Shown: positions 37,016 through 45,745 of the stretch, one piece after another
How the letters are laid out: each line of letters starts with the position of its first letter
How positions within the stretch are numbered: the stretch's first letter is position 1
Assembly: GCF_900177345.1 (NCBI RefSeq)
Contig: NZ_FWZT01000031.1
Location: forward strand, 19,200-83,199
DNA length: 64,000 nt
Direction of reading: 5' to 3'
DNA from: Pseudobacteriovorax antillogorgiicola
GTDB taxonomy: Bacteria; Bdellovibrionota_B; Oligoflexia; Oligoflexales; Oligoflexaceae
Position numbers and translations under genes: made by a program
Notes under the pieces: model-generated
Database searches by the model: none
Told to the model about the DNA's origin: nothing
What the model saw: only the letters and a program-made list of their open reading frames with translations

Positions 37016-37048
37016 ATGGAAAATATCACTTCACAATTTGCAGCTTAA
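37016..37048 (+). CDS. Ten-codon mini-ORF with strong ribosome site
   Basis: ATG 37016 is preceded by TAGGAGGG at 7-8 nt and reads MENITSQFAA then TAA. A promoter-like sequence lies about 60 bases upstream. It could be a leader peptide or the stump of a lost gene. Nothing in the peptide hints at amino-acid attenuation. Confidence 0.35.
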   Translation: MENITSQFAA

Positions 37049-37516
37049 ACGTATCACGCAAGCAGCAACGTAAAAGAATTCCCTAAAATCTTAGTTTTTT
37101 AAGTCAAGTATTTCAGCTTGGTCCTTAGTCGTGTTCTTGCGCTTTATCTTCGCGACCACACTAGACCTAGCTGCCAGTTCAGATTGTCTAATTCTCAATG
37201 AGGATGCAATGAAGTATCGTTTCGTGTGCCCATGGTCTGGCGAACCCAGCCTTTTTCCTTGGAGATCTTCGTACCTGGTCTCATGCAGGTCGACTGGACC
37301 GCCTTGGATTCTAATTTCAATTCCCTTTCATGTCCACTTTCAGCCCTCCCCCTACACTCTACAAACTACGTCTTTAGAACATGCTTGACTTGATATTTTT
37401 TAAACCCTTAAAATTTTCAGTTAATACTTTCTATATTAATAACGAAAACCATTAACAATTTATAGTTGATTTCATGCACGACTTGATGTATCCCAGTGTC
37501 ATCAAAACGTCCTTGA

Positions 37517-37584
37517 CTCCCTCCCGTAGGGAGATTGAGATACACCGTTTGTTGTGAGAGAGTGGTGTCGCTCACCGCTCTCTC
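37517..37584 (+). promoter_or_regulatory. Two hairpins upstream of Bcr/CflA pump
   Basis: The first, CTCCC/GGGAG, is at 37517-37533. The second is long: GAGAGAGTGGTG (37556-37567) pairs with CACCGCTCTCTC (37573-37584) around a five-base loop, 12 bp with one wobble. No T-run follows. They lie 150-210 bases ahead of the pump gene and may act as a leader structure or an operator. Confidence 0.45.
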
Positions 37585-37730
37585 GGGTCAACTCCTGGCC
37601 AGACCTTTTCTCCCTAGCTTTACATTGATCTATTGATCCTCTGATCTAGGTATTGACTATCACCCCGATGTGGTGTGACCATACTTGCGTATTTGTTTCA
37701 CGTCGCCGTTCCTATCACCAATGGATTCAC

Positions 37731-38951
37731 ATGAAAACACCTGAATCAGCTCCATCAAGCACTGAGTTTGTAGTTCTCATGGCTAGTCTCATGTCTTTAG
37801 TCGCCTTGTCCATCGACACCATGCTGCCGGCCCTGGATAATATCGGTCGCAGCCTTCAAATCACCGACCCCAAGGATTCGCAATTCATTATTTCTACGGT
37901 CTTCTTGGGAATGGGATTTGGCCTCGTCTTTTACGGACCTTTTGGGGATACCTTTGGTCGTAAGAAATCGATCTATCTTGGAGTTGCTATATTTGCGGTA
38001 GGAAGTCTGATTTCTTTGCTTTCCGAAAGTCTGCCCGTGATGCTTTGTGGGCGCTTCCTACAAGGCTTCGGCGGTTCGAGCTGTAGGATCATGACCATGG
38101 CTATGATTCGAGATCGGTACTCTGGTCGAGACATGGCTCGCGTGGTGTCATTGATCATGATGATTTTCATCTTGGTTCCAGTCCTTGCTCCAACTGTAGG
38201 CCAGGGAATCTTATTTGTTGGTAGTTGGCGCACGATTTTCGGACTTTTTCTGGTGATGAGCTTGCTCACCGTATCGTGGTTAGCATGGCGGCAACCCGAA
38301 ACCTTGAAAGAAGAAAATCGGAAATCATTTAATCTCAAAGTGATTCTGTCTGGCTTTCGAGAAACCATCCTCCACCCTAAATCTCGCGCCTACACCATCA
38401 CTGCTGGAGTCATGTTTGGCGGCTTCGTAGGCTATTTAAGTCTCTCCCAGCAACTCCTGCAAGTCGCCTACGGCCTTGATGAGATGTTTTCAGTCTATTT
38501 TGGAGCTATGGCTCTCGCCGTTGGCTTCTCCTCCTTTGCCAATTCACGACTGGTCATGCTAGTGAGCATGGAGAAGCTTTGCGCCACCGCACTGCTGCTA
38601 GGTAGTGTAATATCAGCAATTTTTTTTACTTATGCATACTTCAAGGGTGGCTTGCCGAGAATTGAGTTTTTAACCGTATACTTTCTCGGGACGTTTTTTA
38701 GCCTAGGCCTGCTGTTTGGCAACTTAAATGCTATGGCTGTGGAGCCTCTTGGACATATTGCTGGTACTGCCAACTCGGTGATTAGTTCCATTCAAACTTT
38801 GATATCGGTCGTTATTGGGACCGCCATTGGCAGTTTCTACGAAGGCAATGTATTGCCCATAGTTGGGGGCTTCTTTGCCTGCACCACCCTGTCCCTTATT
38901 GTTATTCTCACAGTAAAAAAAGAGTCGTCATCAGTGGTCGGATCCATTTAA
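37731..38951 (+). CDS. Bcr/CflA-type MFS drug efflux transporter
   Basis: Start given at ATG 37731, the first position consistent with a cytoplasmic N-terminus; no clear Shine-Dalgarno is seen, so the start is uncertain. 406 residues, 12 membrane helices. Bcr/CflA signatures include DTMLPALDNIG in helix 1, YGPFGDTFGRKK between helices 2 and 3, GRFLQGFGGS, and the RDRYSG stretch. Family members export drugs such as bicyclomycin or chloramphenicol. The substrate is unproven. Confidence 0.87.
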   Translation: MKTPESAPSSTEFVVLMASLMSLVALSIDTMLPALDNIGRSLQITDPKDSQFIISTVFLGMGFGLVFYGPFGDTFGRKKSIYLGVAIFAVGSLISLLSESLPVMLCGRFLQGFGGSSCRIMTMAMIRDRYSGRDMARVVSLIMMIFILVPVLAPTVGQGILFVGSWRTIFGLFLVMSLLTVSWLAWRQPETLKEENRKSFNLKVILSGFRETILHPKSRAYTITAGVMFGGFVGYLSLSQQLLQVAYGLDEMFSVYFGAMALAVGFSSFANSRLVMLVSMEKLCATALLLGSVISAIFFTYAYFKGGLPRIEFLTVYFLGTFFSLGLLFGNLNAMAVEPLGHIAGTANSVISSIQTLISVVIGTAIGSFYEGNVLPIVGGFFACTTLSLIVILTVKKESSSVVGSI

Positions 38952-39147
38952 TATTACAGACCTATTGTCGGACTTTTATGATTTGCTTTCAACGATGATA
39001 GGCCAAAACCGATGATCGCCTATTAAGGAAACAGCCATTCCAATCGATGAGATTCTACTGACTCCAACAATCCGGATCCGATAGAAATTTTACCAACACT
39101 TGTCGGATCACCTGAGAGCTAAAAGAATCTGTTCGGAAGGAAGCATC

Positions 39148-39840
39148 GTGCTAGAGTTTTCATTACCCGGTGGGGGCTTAAAGGGCATTACTTTAGTGGG
39201 GACTTTGATTGCCCTACGAGACCGCAAGATCATTCCCGATATCGTCACTGGAATTTCAGCTGGCGCTTACGCAGGTTATATGACCTATAGCGGCATGAAT
39301 CGGCAGAAGATTTTAAAGTGGTTTGCATTGAGCCGAAATCACTTCTATAAACGCTCGTTGTCTTGGTACCTGCCTCCCTACGATGTTCAAGGGGAATATG
39401 TTAAGAAGATGAGTCGTCCCTATCTGGTAGAGCGGGCGGACTTTGATCGCTACGGTATCAGAAAATTCTACGTTGGCTATACGACTCTACCTCGCTTTAA
39501 ATTCGAATCTGTCGACATACTAGACAATTATTGCAAGCACCAAGCCTACGAAAAGGTGATGAAGTCGTCTCTTGTACCATTTGTCACTCACTATGCCCCT
39601 CACTTTGAGGGAGCCATCGACGGTAGTTTTCGACGACTATTTTTCGCATCACCCGAAGAGCCGAAAGAGCGATGGCTCTTTACGCTGGGTGATCTCTATA
39701 TCTTCCGCAATCATAGCAAAGAATTCGACCGGGTGATTCGATTGGACACTAAGATAAAATCACTGACCCGCGCGCGGACCAGTGATCTGATTGATGAGTT
39801 TGATATTGGCTATGAACAAGGCTTGAAGATTACTGCCTAG
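39148..39840 (+). CDS. Patatin-like phospholipase
   Basis: Start GTG 39148, with AAGGA 6-7 nt upstream. 230 residues. Motifs: oxyanion hole PGGGLKG (residues 7-13), nucleophile elbow GISAG with Ser37, and catalytic Asp158 in IDGS (the family has DGG/DGA; the final residue is Ser here). All that is needed for Ser/Asp lipase activity is present. No signal peptide. Likely cytoplasmic lipid acyl hydrolase, or an effector exported by a route without a cleaved signal. Confidence 0.85.
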   Translation: MLEFSLPGGGLKGITLVGTLIALRDRKIIPDIVTGISAGAYAGYMTYSGMNRQKILKWFALSRNHFYKRSLSWYLPPYDVQGEYVKKMSRPYLVERADFDRYGIRKFYVGYTTLPRFKFESVDILDNYCKHQAYEKVMKSSLVPFVTHYAPHFEGAIDGSFRRLFFASPEEPKERWLFTLGDLYIFRNHSKEFDRVIRLDTKIKSLTRARTSDLIDEFDIGYEQGLKITA

Positions 39841-39992
39841 AGCCTGTTTGTAAAGCACCAGTCCTTAAATTTTTAGGTGAGGCTGGATCTTGTTTTTTTA
39901 AAACTGATTCCAAGTCTTTCAGCAAAACTTGGGCCGTGGTTAGCAGAACCTCCAATTCATTCACAGGCCACATGCTATCACCCTATCTTGAC

Positions 39993-40718
39993 CTAGATAT
40001 CGTAGGAATACTTGGCCTTAATTTTATTGTAGGTGCCGTTGGCCTTAATCTGCTTCAAGCCGCGATTAAAAGCGTTTCGCACCTCCTCATCGATGAAACC
40101 AGCGACGTAGTGATTCGGCTTAAAAATTTCGTGAAAGTGGAGATTCTTACTCCTACGAACTTCCATGGGAATCGATTGGTTATTGTGCATAAATATTAGT
40201 TTGTCGGCGATTACAATATCGATCTTGTCTTTGTATAAATACTCGTTTTGCCGAATCTGTATTGGAGTTTCTTTGTATTTCGTGTTCTGACTCACAAAGT
40301 CCTTATACTTCGCTCCAAGGTAGACCTTTGCATCTTGGAAAGCCAGGATTCGACCTTTGGTAAGATCACTGACGCTATCGATCTTGATATCTTTTTTTGT
40401 AGTGATGGCAAAGTTTTGATAAGTCACATAAGTGTCGGTAAAATATAAAGGCAAGCCGATATTTTCCAAAACCGTAAGTGCACCATCAACCTTTTTCTTC
40501 TTTACCATCATTCTCAAGCGCTTCATCGACACGAATTCAGGAACCAGTTTTATCCCTTGGGATTTGAGTGCTTCGATAGCAGTTTCAAGCTCAAGGCCTG
40601 ACTTCGTATCCTTAATCACATAGGGAGCCAGGGACATGCCTACTGCAACCGTTATCGTCTTGGCAAAACCGATGTTTGAAAACGCAAAGGCTAGCAAAAA
40701 CAAGTATAAACGCATCAT
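39993..40718 (-). CDS. Periplasmic solute-binding protein (SBP_bac_3 type)
   Basis: 241 residues. Signal peptide to about residue 19 (GFAK), then TITVAVGMSLAPYVI, a typical start of the family, then GLELETAIEALKSQ and a VDGALTVLEN hinge. The C-terminus FNRGLKQIKANGTYNKI is also standard. No ABC permease or ATPase is nearby, so it is an orphan binding protein or a receptor partner. Ligand unknown; amino acids or similar small molecules are usual. Confidence 0.87.
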   Translation of the reverse strand: MMRLYLFLLAFAFSNIGFAKTITVAVGMSLAPYVIKDTKSGLELETAIEALKSQGIKLVPEFVSMKRLRMMVKKKKVDGALTVLENIGLPLYFTDTYVTYQNFAITTKKDIKIDSVSDLTKGRILAFQDAKVYLGAKYKDFVSQNTKYKETPIQIRQNEYLYKDKIDIVIADKLIFMHNNQSIPMEVRRSKNLHFHEIFKPNHYVAGFIDEEVRNAFNRGLKQIKANGTYNKIKAKYSYDI

Positions 40719-41008
40719 ACGATATCTTCCTATTAGTATCTGTTCGACTACCTAAAACAAAAATTCTCGAAAGCTATAGAATCATTGTATCTCGGCAAGC
40801 TTTTAGATTCCATTCCTCACCCCATGCAAAATCAAATCTTATTGAGAACTGTCTCTACACCTTGGGCGTTCGGCCCGTAATAGTTGCTAGAGAAAGCCTC
40901 TAATACAAAGATAATATTAGTATAATTGAATCAAAATTCTTACTCTTGATCTGCTGGGAGAACTAACCGAAACGAATTGTAGAGATATCCATGCATTTTG
41001 AGGAATAC

Positions 41009-41917
41009 ATGAAACTACGCGAAGCTCTTCAGCTTATCATTGGCACGACGTTAATCGTATCGTGCTCTCAGACCGACCTAAAAAGCGGTAATGCCGATGC
41101 GCCCAAATCAGAAGCAGAAACAGCTGATATTACCGAAGATACCAGCCTTGCGAACGAACCAGTAAGTGTCGCTGGGGCTTTTCTCATGTGCCAATACGAA
41201 GGCAGCGAGAGCCAAGGGATTCACACCGTAGGCTGCGATATTCGCAACCAAGACCAACGTTCGCTTTCTGACCTTGGTGATGTGAGCTTTACCTGGAATC
41301 GAGAGGCTTCGATTCCTTCAATCATTCGCTTGGGACCACTACCGTACAAGCTCACTCTAACGTCAATTCAGCTAGATACAAGAACCGCTTTTATCGAAGC
41401 TACCCTCAATCTGCCAGCCCGAACTTTAGCTGTAAAGCTCGATATTGGCAGTATCGAAGGATTGCCTTCTACCCAAGTACTATCAGGTTTCGCAGCAAAC
41501 ATATTGCTCGTACGATCGTGGCCTGAGAATGGTGCTGAGGGTCCTATCGTGCTAATTGACGGACGATGTATTACAAGTACCGAAATCAATTTTTCAGGGG
41601 GACAAAAGGTTCAGGTTCAGCCTTGCGTTGCTAGCAACCCTTTTCAGCAGTTCGTGTTTTCCACAGCCGCCGATGGAACCTCATTTAATATTCAGAAGGC
41701 TGGAGAGGAGGAGTGTATGGATATTCCCATTGATGACGGCCTTGAAGTCCTATCCGTAAATACATTTAGGTCGTGCCATGAAGATAGCAATCAGATGTTC
41801 CGATTCACAGAGCGGAACGGCTTTTTCAGCATGAGCGCCACTCCAGTAACTGGCCAATGCTTTTACGCAACTGGATCAGATATCCTCTTGCAACCATGCT
41901 ATAGCACAACACAGTAA
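41009..41917 (+). CDS. Lipoprotein with ricin-type lectin-like C-terminus
   Basis: ATG 41009 has GAGGA at 5 nt. Signal ends in lipobox LIVSC. A Ser/Glu-rich linker and a beta-rich domain come before a C-terminal region of about 120 residues with the ricin-type pattern: IDGRCITS...VQVQPCVAS-NPFQQFVF, then EECMDIP...VNTFRSCHEDSNQMFRF and GQCFYATGSDILLQPC. Q-x-F/W at the repeats fits the beta-trefoil. It probably binds glycans at the cell surface. Confidence 0.78.
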   Translation: MKLREALQLIIGTTLIVSCSQTDLKSGNADAPKSEAETADITEDTSLANEPVSVAGAFLMCQYEGSESQGIHTVGCDIRNQDQRSLSDLGDVSFTWNREASIPSIIRLGPLPYKLTLTSIQLDTRTAFIEATLNLPARTLAVKLDIGSIEGLPSTQVLSGFAANILLVRSWPENGAEGPIVLIDGRCITSTEINFSGGQKVQVQPCVASNPFQQFVFSTAADGTSFNIQKAGEEECMDIPIDDGLEVLSVNTFRSCHEDSNQMFRFTERNGFFSMSATPVTGQCFYATGSDILLQPCYSTTQ

Positions 41918-41989
41918 AATACCGGGTCACTCACCTTAGCCTTGCGCAAGGACAGAATAAACCCGGAACGCATACAAACTGGAGAGAGT

Positions 41990-43528
41990 TTATATTTTGG
42001 CAATATGCACTTTGATCTCTTTTACAGCACCGTTTAGCTGACTCCACAAGTAATCAACGTCTTGATCTTCAGTATTCACGCCCCCTAAGGCAATGCGTAG
42101 AAAGAAGCGGCCCTCAATCTTTGATGGGTAAACAAGAAAATTGCGTCCATTTTCGCTTCGTCTTTCCAAAGCTTCCCAGAATAAAACCCAACGCTCCTGC
42201 AATCCATCTTTCAAACCAACGCAAACGAGGCCCAATTGGCAAGCCACGATCGTTTCGAAGTCTGAAGACTGGTCCACCAAGGAGCGCAGACGATTGGCTT
42301 GCTCGATACCTTTTCGCAAAAAAGCCTGCATCCCGGTGACTCCGAAGTAAGATAGTACCATCCAGATTCGTAACGATCGAAACCTGCGGCCGAGAGGCAC
42401 TGCCCAATCCTTGAACTCAGGGTTGTAAGCCCCTTCCTCATCTACCGTAGCCAGATAGTCTCCACCTGCTGCGTAAACCTGCTTCATCAATCGTCGATCA
42501 CGGACATAGAGAAAGGCCGAGTCAAAGCCGCACAAAAACCACTTCGAACCGTTAAAATTGAACGAATCTGCGATCTCTTGAATCACGCGAGAGGCACCCT
42601 GAAATTCCGGCAATATCAGCGAGGCACCGGCATAAGCAGCATCCACGTGAAGCCAAACCCCCTCTGCCTGTGCAAACCCAAGAAATGACTTCATATCATC
42701 CATGCCACAGGTGTTGGTAGAACCATAATTGAGTTGCAGCGCGCACGGCCTTAGCCCTTGGCGTCGATCTGAGGCCATGGCTTCAGCGACCATCACACGA
42801 TCAATCCCATAATTACCATCCGATAAAAGCTTGCTCTTGATGATGTTAACTCGCATCCCTGCGACACGCACCGCCTTGGGCCCTGAGAAGTGGGTCTGAT
42901 CAGACATATAAACCACAAGGCGAGATGAGTCTTGATAAAATAGTGATTCTCGCTGATCCTCATCAAGAGGCTTGTCCCAAGGAATACCAGCCGCTTTTTG
43001 GTGACAGGCAACACGAGCAGCAACCATAATATTCACCAGAGCATCGCCAGCAGTGTTTTGGATCACCCCACCGCCCCGACAAGAGTGATGGTAGAAAGGT
43101 GAGTCTTGAGGTGCATGGAGCATCTTCAAAATCCAATCCATCACGACACATTCAAGCTCAGTGGCAATAGGATTGGCACTCCATTGCAATCCCACAGAGG
43201 CCAGGCCAGCGATCATGGTTTCTGCTAGAACTGCTGGGAGCGATGTGTTGGCAGGATAGTAGGCAAAAAATCGCGGATGCTGCCACAGAGTTGCTCCTTC
43301 GGTGATTTTACCCTCCAGGTCTTGGATCAATCGCTGCCAGCCAATGCCTTGTTCCGGCGGCTCTGAACTAAATAATTTCGCTAAATCCCCCGGATGACAA
43401 TTAGGCTTCACAGGATTTTGAGAAATTCTTCGTTGCAAATTTTCTAACAGGGAGATGATTTTTCGCCCTTGCTCAGCGAGTTCGTCAGCATCAAAAATAG
43501 GAGGAGACATCCGGGATTGATCAGTCAT
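41990..43528 (-). CDS. PLP-dependent aromatic amino-acid decarboxylase family protein
   Basis: 512 residues of the group-II decarboxylase family (AADC/TyrDC type). The PLP lysine is Lys329 in FNFNGSKW, where the usual motif is N-x-H-K-W; Asp296 in VWLHVDAAYAG binds the pyridine N. Early motifs HPRFFAYYPANTS and LQWSANPIATELE are textbook. Substrate probably an aromatic amino acid or a related compound. The replacement of His by Ser before the Lys is worth noting. No transporter or oxidase next to it. Confidence 0.9.
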   Translation of the reverse strand: MTDQSRMSPPIFDADELAEQGRKIISLLENLQRRISQNPVKPNCHPGDLAKLFSSEPPEQGIGWQRLIQDLEGKITEGATLWQHPRFFAYYPANTSLPAVLAETMIAGLASVGLQWSANPIATELECVVMDWILKMLHAPQDSPFYHHSCRGGGVIQNTAGDALVNIMVAARVACHQKAAGIPWDKPLDEDQRESLFYQDSSRLVVYMSDQTHFSGPKAVRVAGMRVNIIKSKLLSDGNYGIDRVMVAEAMASDRRQGLRPCALQLNYGSTNTCGMDDMKSFLGFAQAEGVWLHVDAAYAGASLILPEFQGASRVIQEIADSFNFNGSKWFLCGFDSAFLYVRDRRLMKQVYAAGGDYLATVDEEGAYNPEFKDWAVPLGRRFRSLRIWMVLSYFGVTGMQAFLRKGIEQANRLRSLVDQSSDFETIVACQLGLVCVGLKDGLQERWVLFWEALERRSENGRNFLVYPSKIEGRFFLRIALGGVNTEDQDVDYLWSQLNGAVKEIKVHIAKI

Positions 43529-43707
43529 AGTTACAGCCTTTCACGTAGCGTTACAAGTCCGCAAGTTGACCGTAATTCCCTTTTAATGGCAAGCCCGTTT
43601 CAAAAAAACATGATCAAAAGGTAATCATTGGTTTTCGCTCCCATCTAAACAATAGGCCATTTCACGCCGATGGGGACTGCGTTCCGGGGACCAAATGAGA
43701 TCGCACC

Positions 43708-44757
43708 ATGAAGCCTTTCGCCGCTCTTTTAATCGTGATAACTGTTATAAGTTGTAAAAATTCCGAGAACAAAGGCGAAGCGAGCTCAGCTGATGAGCAA
43801 ACCGCCGTGCCCTTGCCCATCAGCCCCGACCACCGCCCTGAATATCTATCCAAGGCTGGAATCTTCCTAGACCTAGCAACGCTTCAGCCTCATAGTAGTT
43901 TTCTCGCCTACGAGATCAATCATGAATTTTGGTCGGATTTTGGCACCAAGAAGCGTTGGGCCTTAACCGGTGCCCCAGGAATTCGCCAAGAGAATGCCAA
44001 CTGGCAAATTCCGGTGGGTAGCACTTTCATCAAGCATTTTGAAATGCCTACAAGCCAAGTAGATCTCAGTCAGATCCGCTCTGTCGAAACTAGAGTCCTT
44101 GTGAAGAGCGCCAGCGGGTGGATCGCTAGCAGCTATATTTGGAATGAAGCTCAAACCGAGGCAACCCTTGCCAAGGGCGGTGAAACGATCGAGTTGTCAA
44201 TCCAAAGAGGCACTGGTCCTGATAAAGTAATCAACTGGACCGTTCCCAGCGAAGGTCAATGCTTTTCATGCCACAACGAAAAAGCAGGTGTTATTCTTGG
44301 GGTTCGGCCACGGCAGCTCAATCGCCCGAACCCTAGCGGTGAGGGCAATCAACTGGAACTATGGCAAGACAAAGGCTGGCTACAAGGAAACTGGTCCAAT
44401 GACGAAGCCAAGCCCTACCCAAGCAGACAAGACGCTAATACTAACGCAGAAGCCTTGGCCAGAGCTTATTTGGAAGTCAATTGCGGCTTCTGTCATCAGC
44501 CAGAAGGATTCGAACGTAACCTCAACCTCAGTTGGAGCGCAAACCTTCAATCACTTCAAGACGCTTCTTTCTTCTATGACGATCTCGGAATAGCCGATGC
44601 AAAAATTGTAGCCCCAGGAATCCCTGAGCAATCCTTGTTGTGGTTACGGATGAGCCGTACCGATCGATATCGTATGCCTTACATATCCAGCTACGAGGTG
44701 GACGAGCGAGGTTTAGCAATCATTGCCGATTGGATCCAGAGCCTTCCCTCACCATAA
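43708..44757 (+). CDS. Di-haem-type lipoprotein of the TIGR03806 (HNE_0200) kind
   Basis: 349 residues. Lipobox VISC (Cys16). Two haem c attachment motifs: CFSCH (185-189) and CGFCH (259-263). The order and length, with RWALTGAP before the first and RMPYISSYEVDERGLAIIADWI after the second, fit the family of conserved hypotheticals with two CxxCH. It should sit in the periplasm bound to a membrane and carry electrons. No partner dehydrogenase or oxidase is adjacent. Confidence 0.87.
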   Translation: MKPFAALLIVITVISCKNSENKGEASSADEQTAVPLPISPDHRPEYLSKAGIFLDLATLQPHSSFLAYEINHEFWSDFGTKKRWALTGAPGIRQENANWQIPVGSTFIKHFEMPTSQVDLSQIRSVETRVLVKSASGWIASSYIWNEAQTEATLAKGGETIELSIQRGTGPDKVINWTVPSEGQCFSCHNEKAGVILGVRPRQLNRPNPSGEGNQLELWQDKGWLQGNWSNDEAKPYPSRQDANTNAEALARAYLEVNCGFCHQPEGFERNLNLSWSANLQSLQDASFFYDDLGIADAKIVAPGIPEQSLLWLRMSRTDRYRMPYISSYEVDERGLAIIADWIQSLPSP

Positions 44758-44930
44758 TCGGCTCTCAGCACCTCAGCAGTTTCAAAGCATTGCAGCCCGA
44801 TCCGTCGCTAGTCGGCTATTTGCGGATCTAATCGGATCACAATTCGATAGATGATCATGGTGTAATGACGCGTTATCCTGGGTTATTTCTCTCTTCGTCG
44901 GAAACAAACAGACTGTCGAGAGGAAACAAC

Positions 44931-45665
44931 ATGAAACTCATTCTTATATACTTACTCGCCACCGTTTCAGTGGCTTGCTCCCATACTGGCTCCACCCAAT
45001 ACAAAGACGAGTTGGGCGATGTACACAAGGTTAAGCCAGGAGAAACCTTATCAGAAATCGCTGAAGACTACGATGTCAGCTGGCGGGAGCTGGCCCAGGT
45101 GAACGATCTTGGGCGAGACGGACATATCCAAGCCGGTCAGCAGATCATCGTTCCAGTACGAAACCAGAGCCTGTTATCGAGCTGGATCAAAAGTCCCTTA
45201 CAATGTCACGAAAATCATAGTTCACCAAAAACACCAAAAAAAGGATACCAACACCATGATTTCCAGAGTTCTCACGATCATCGTAATCTATTTAGCTGGC
45301 CAGTACGGGGTCGCCTCACTTCTGTATACGGCCCTCGCGGAGGACGAATCCATCAGGGCATTGATATCGCAGCTCCCACCGGTACAAATATCCGAGCTTC
45401 TGCCCAAGGCACCGTAGTTTTCTCAGGCTGGTTAAGGGGTTATGGTCGCACAGTCATCATTCAGCACAAGGGTTATCGCACCCTCTATGCTCATTGCCAT
45501 CGTCTACTCGTGCGCCGCGGCCAGCGTGTTGCCACCGGTAAACTCATAGCCCTTGTGGGGTCAAGCGGTCGCTCCACCGGGCCCCACCTGCACTTTGAAA
45601 TCCAGAGGGGCATGGCAGCCGTGAACCCGCTGAAGCACTTGGGTAGCTCGATTGCCGGTCTATAG
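44931..45665 (+). CDS. LysM/M23-family peptidase lipoprotein
   Basis: ATG 44931 follows AGAGG. Lipobox VSVAC (Cys16). A LysM domain at about 31-76 (HKVKPGETLSEIAEDYDVSW) is followed by a His/Ser-rich linker and an M23 domain. The zinc ligands are present: His141 and Asp145 in HQGIDIA, His219-x-His221 in GPHLHFE. It therefore should be a peptidoglycan endopeptidase, not a degenerate NlpD-like activator, though NlpD-like placement is similar. Confidence 0.92.
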   Translation: MKLILIYLLATVSVACSHTGSTQYKDELGDVHKVKPGETLSEIAEDYDVSWRELAQVNDLGRDGHIQAGQQIIVPVRNQSLLSSWIKSPLQCHENHSSPKTPKKGYQHHDFQSSHDHRNLFSWPVRGRLTSVYGPRGGRIHQGIDIAAPTGTNIRASAQGTVVFSGWLRGYGRTVIIQHKGYRTLYAHCHRLLVRRGQRVATGKLIALVGSSGRSTGPHLHFEIQRGMAAVNPLKHLGSSIAGL

Positions 45666-45745
45666 ATCATTTTGACGCATTTAATCGTTTACATTCTTTG
45701 TATTAAGTGATATTGACATACTCTATTTTACGAGGGGGAGATCCT

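Larger units (their letters stand above)
36437..37730. other. Gene-poor region with mini-ORF and hairpins
   Basis: About 1.3 kb. It contains a promoter-like TTGACA (36950-36955) with 17-nt spacing to TACGGT, a 10-codon ORF at 37016-37048 with an excellent Shine-Dalgarno, and two hairpins at 37517-37533 and 37556-37584. Two longer open frames in the region have no Shine-Dalgarno and no protein-like composition. Otherwise empty. Confidence 0.55.
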
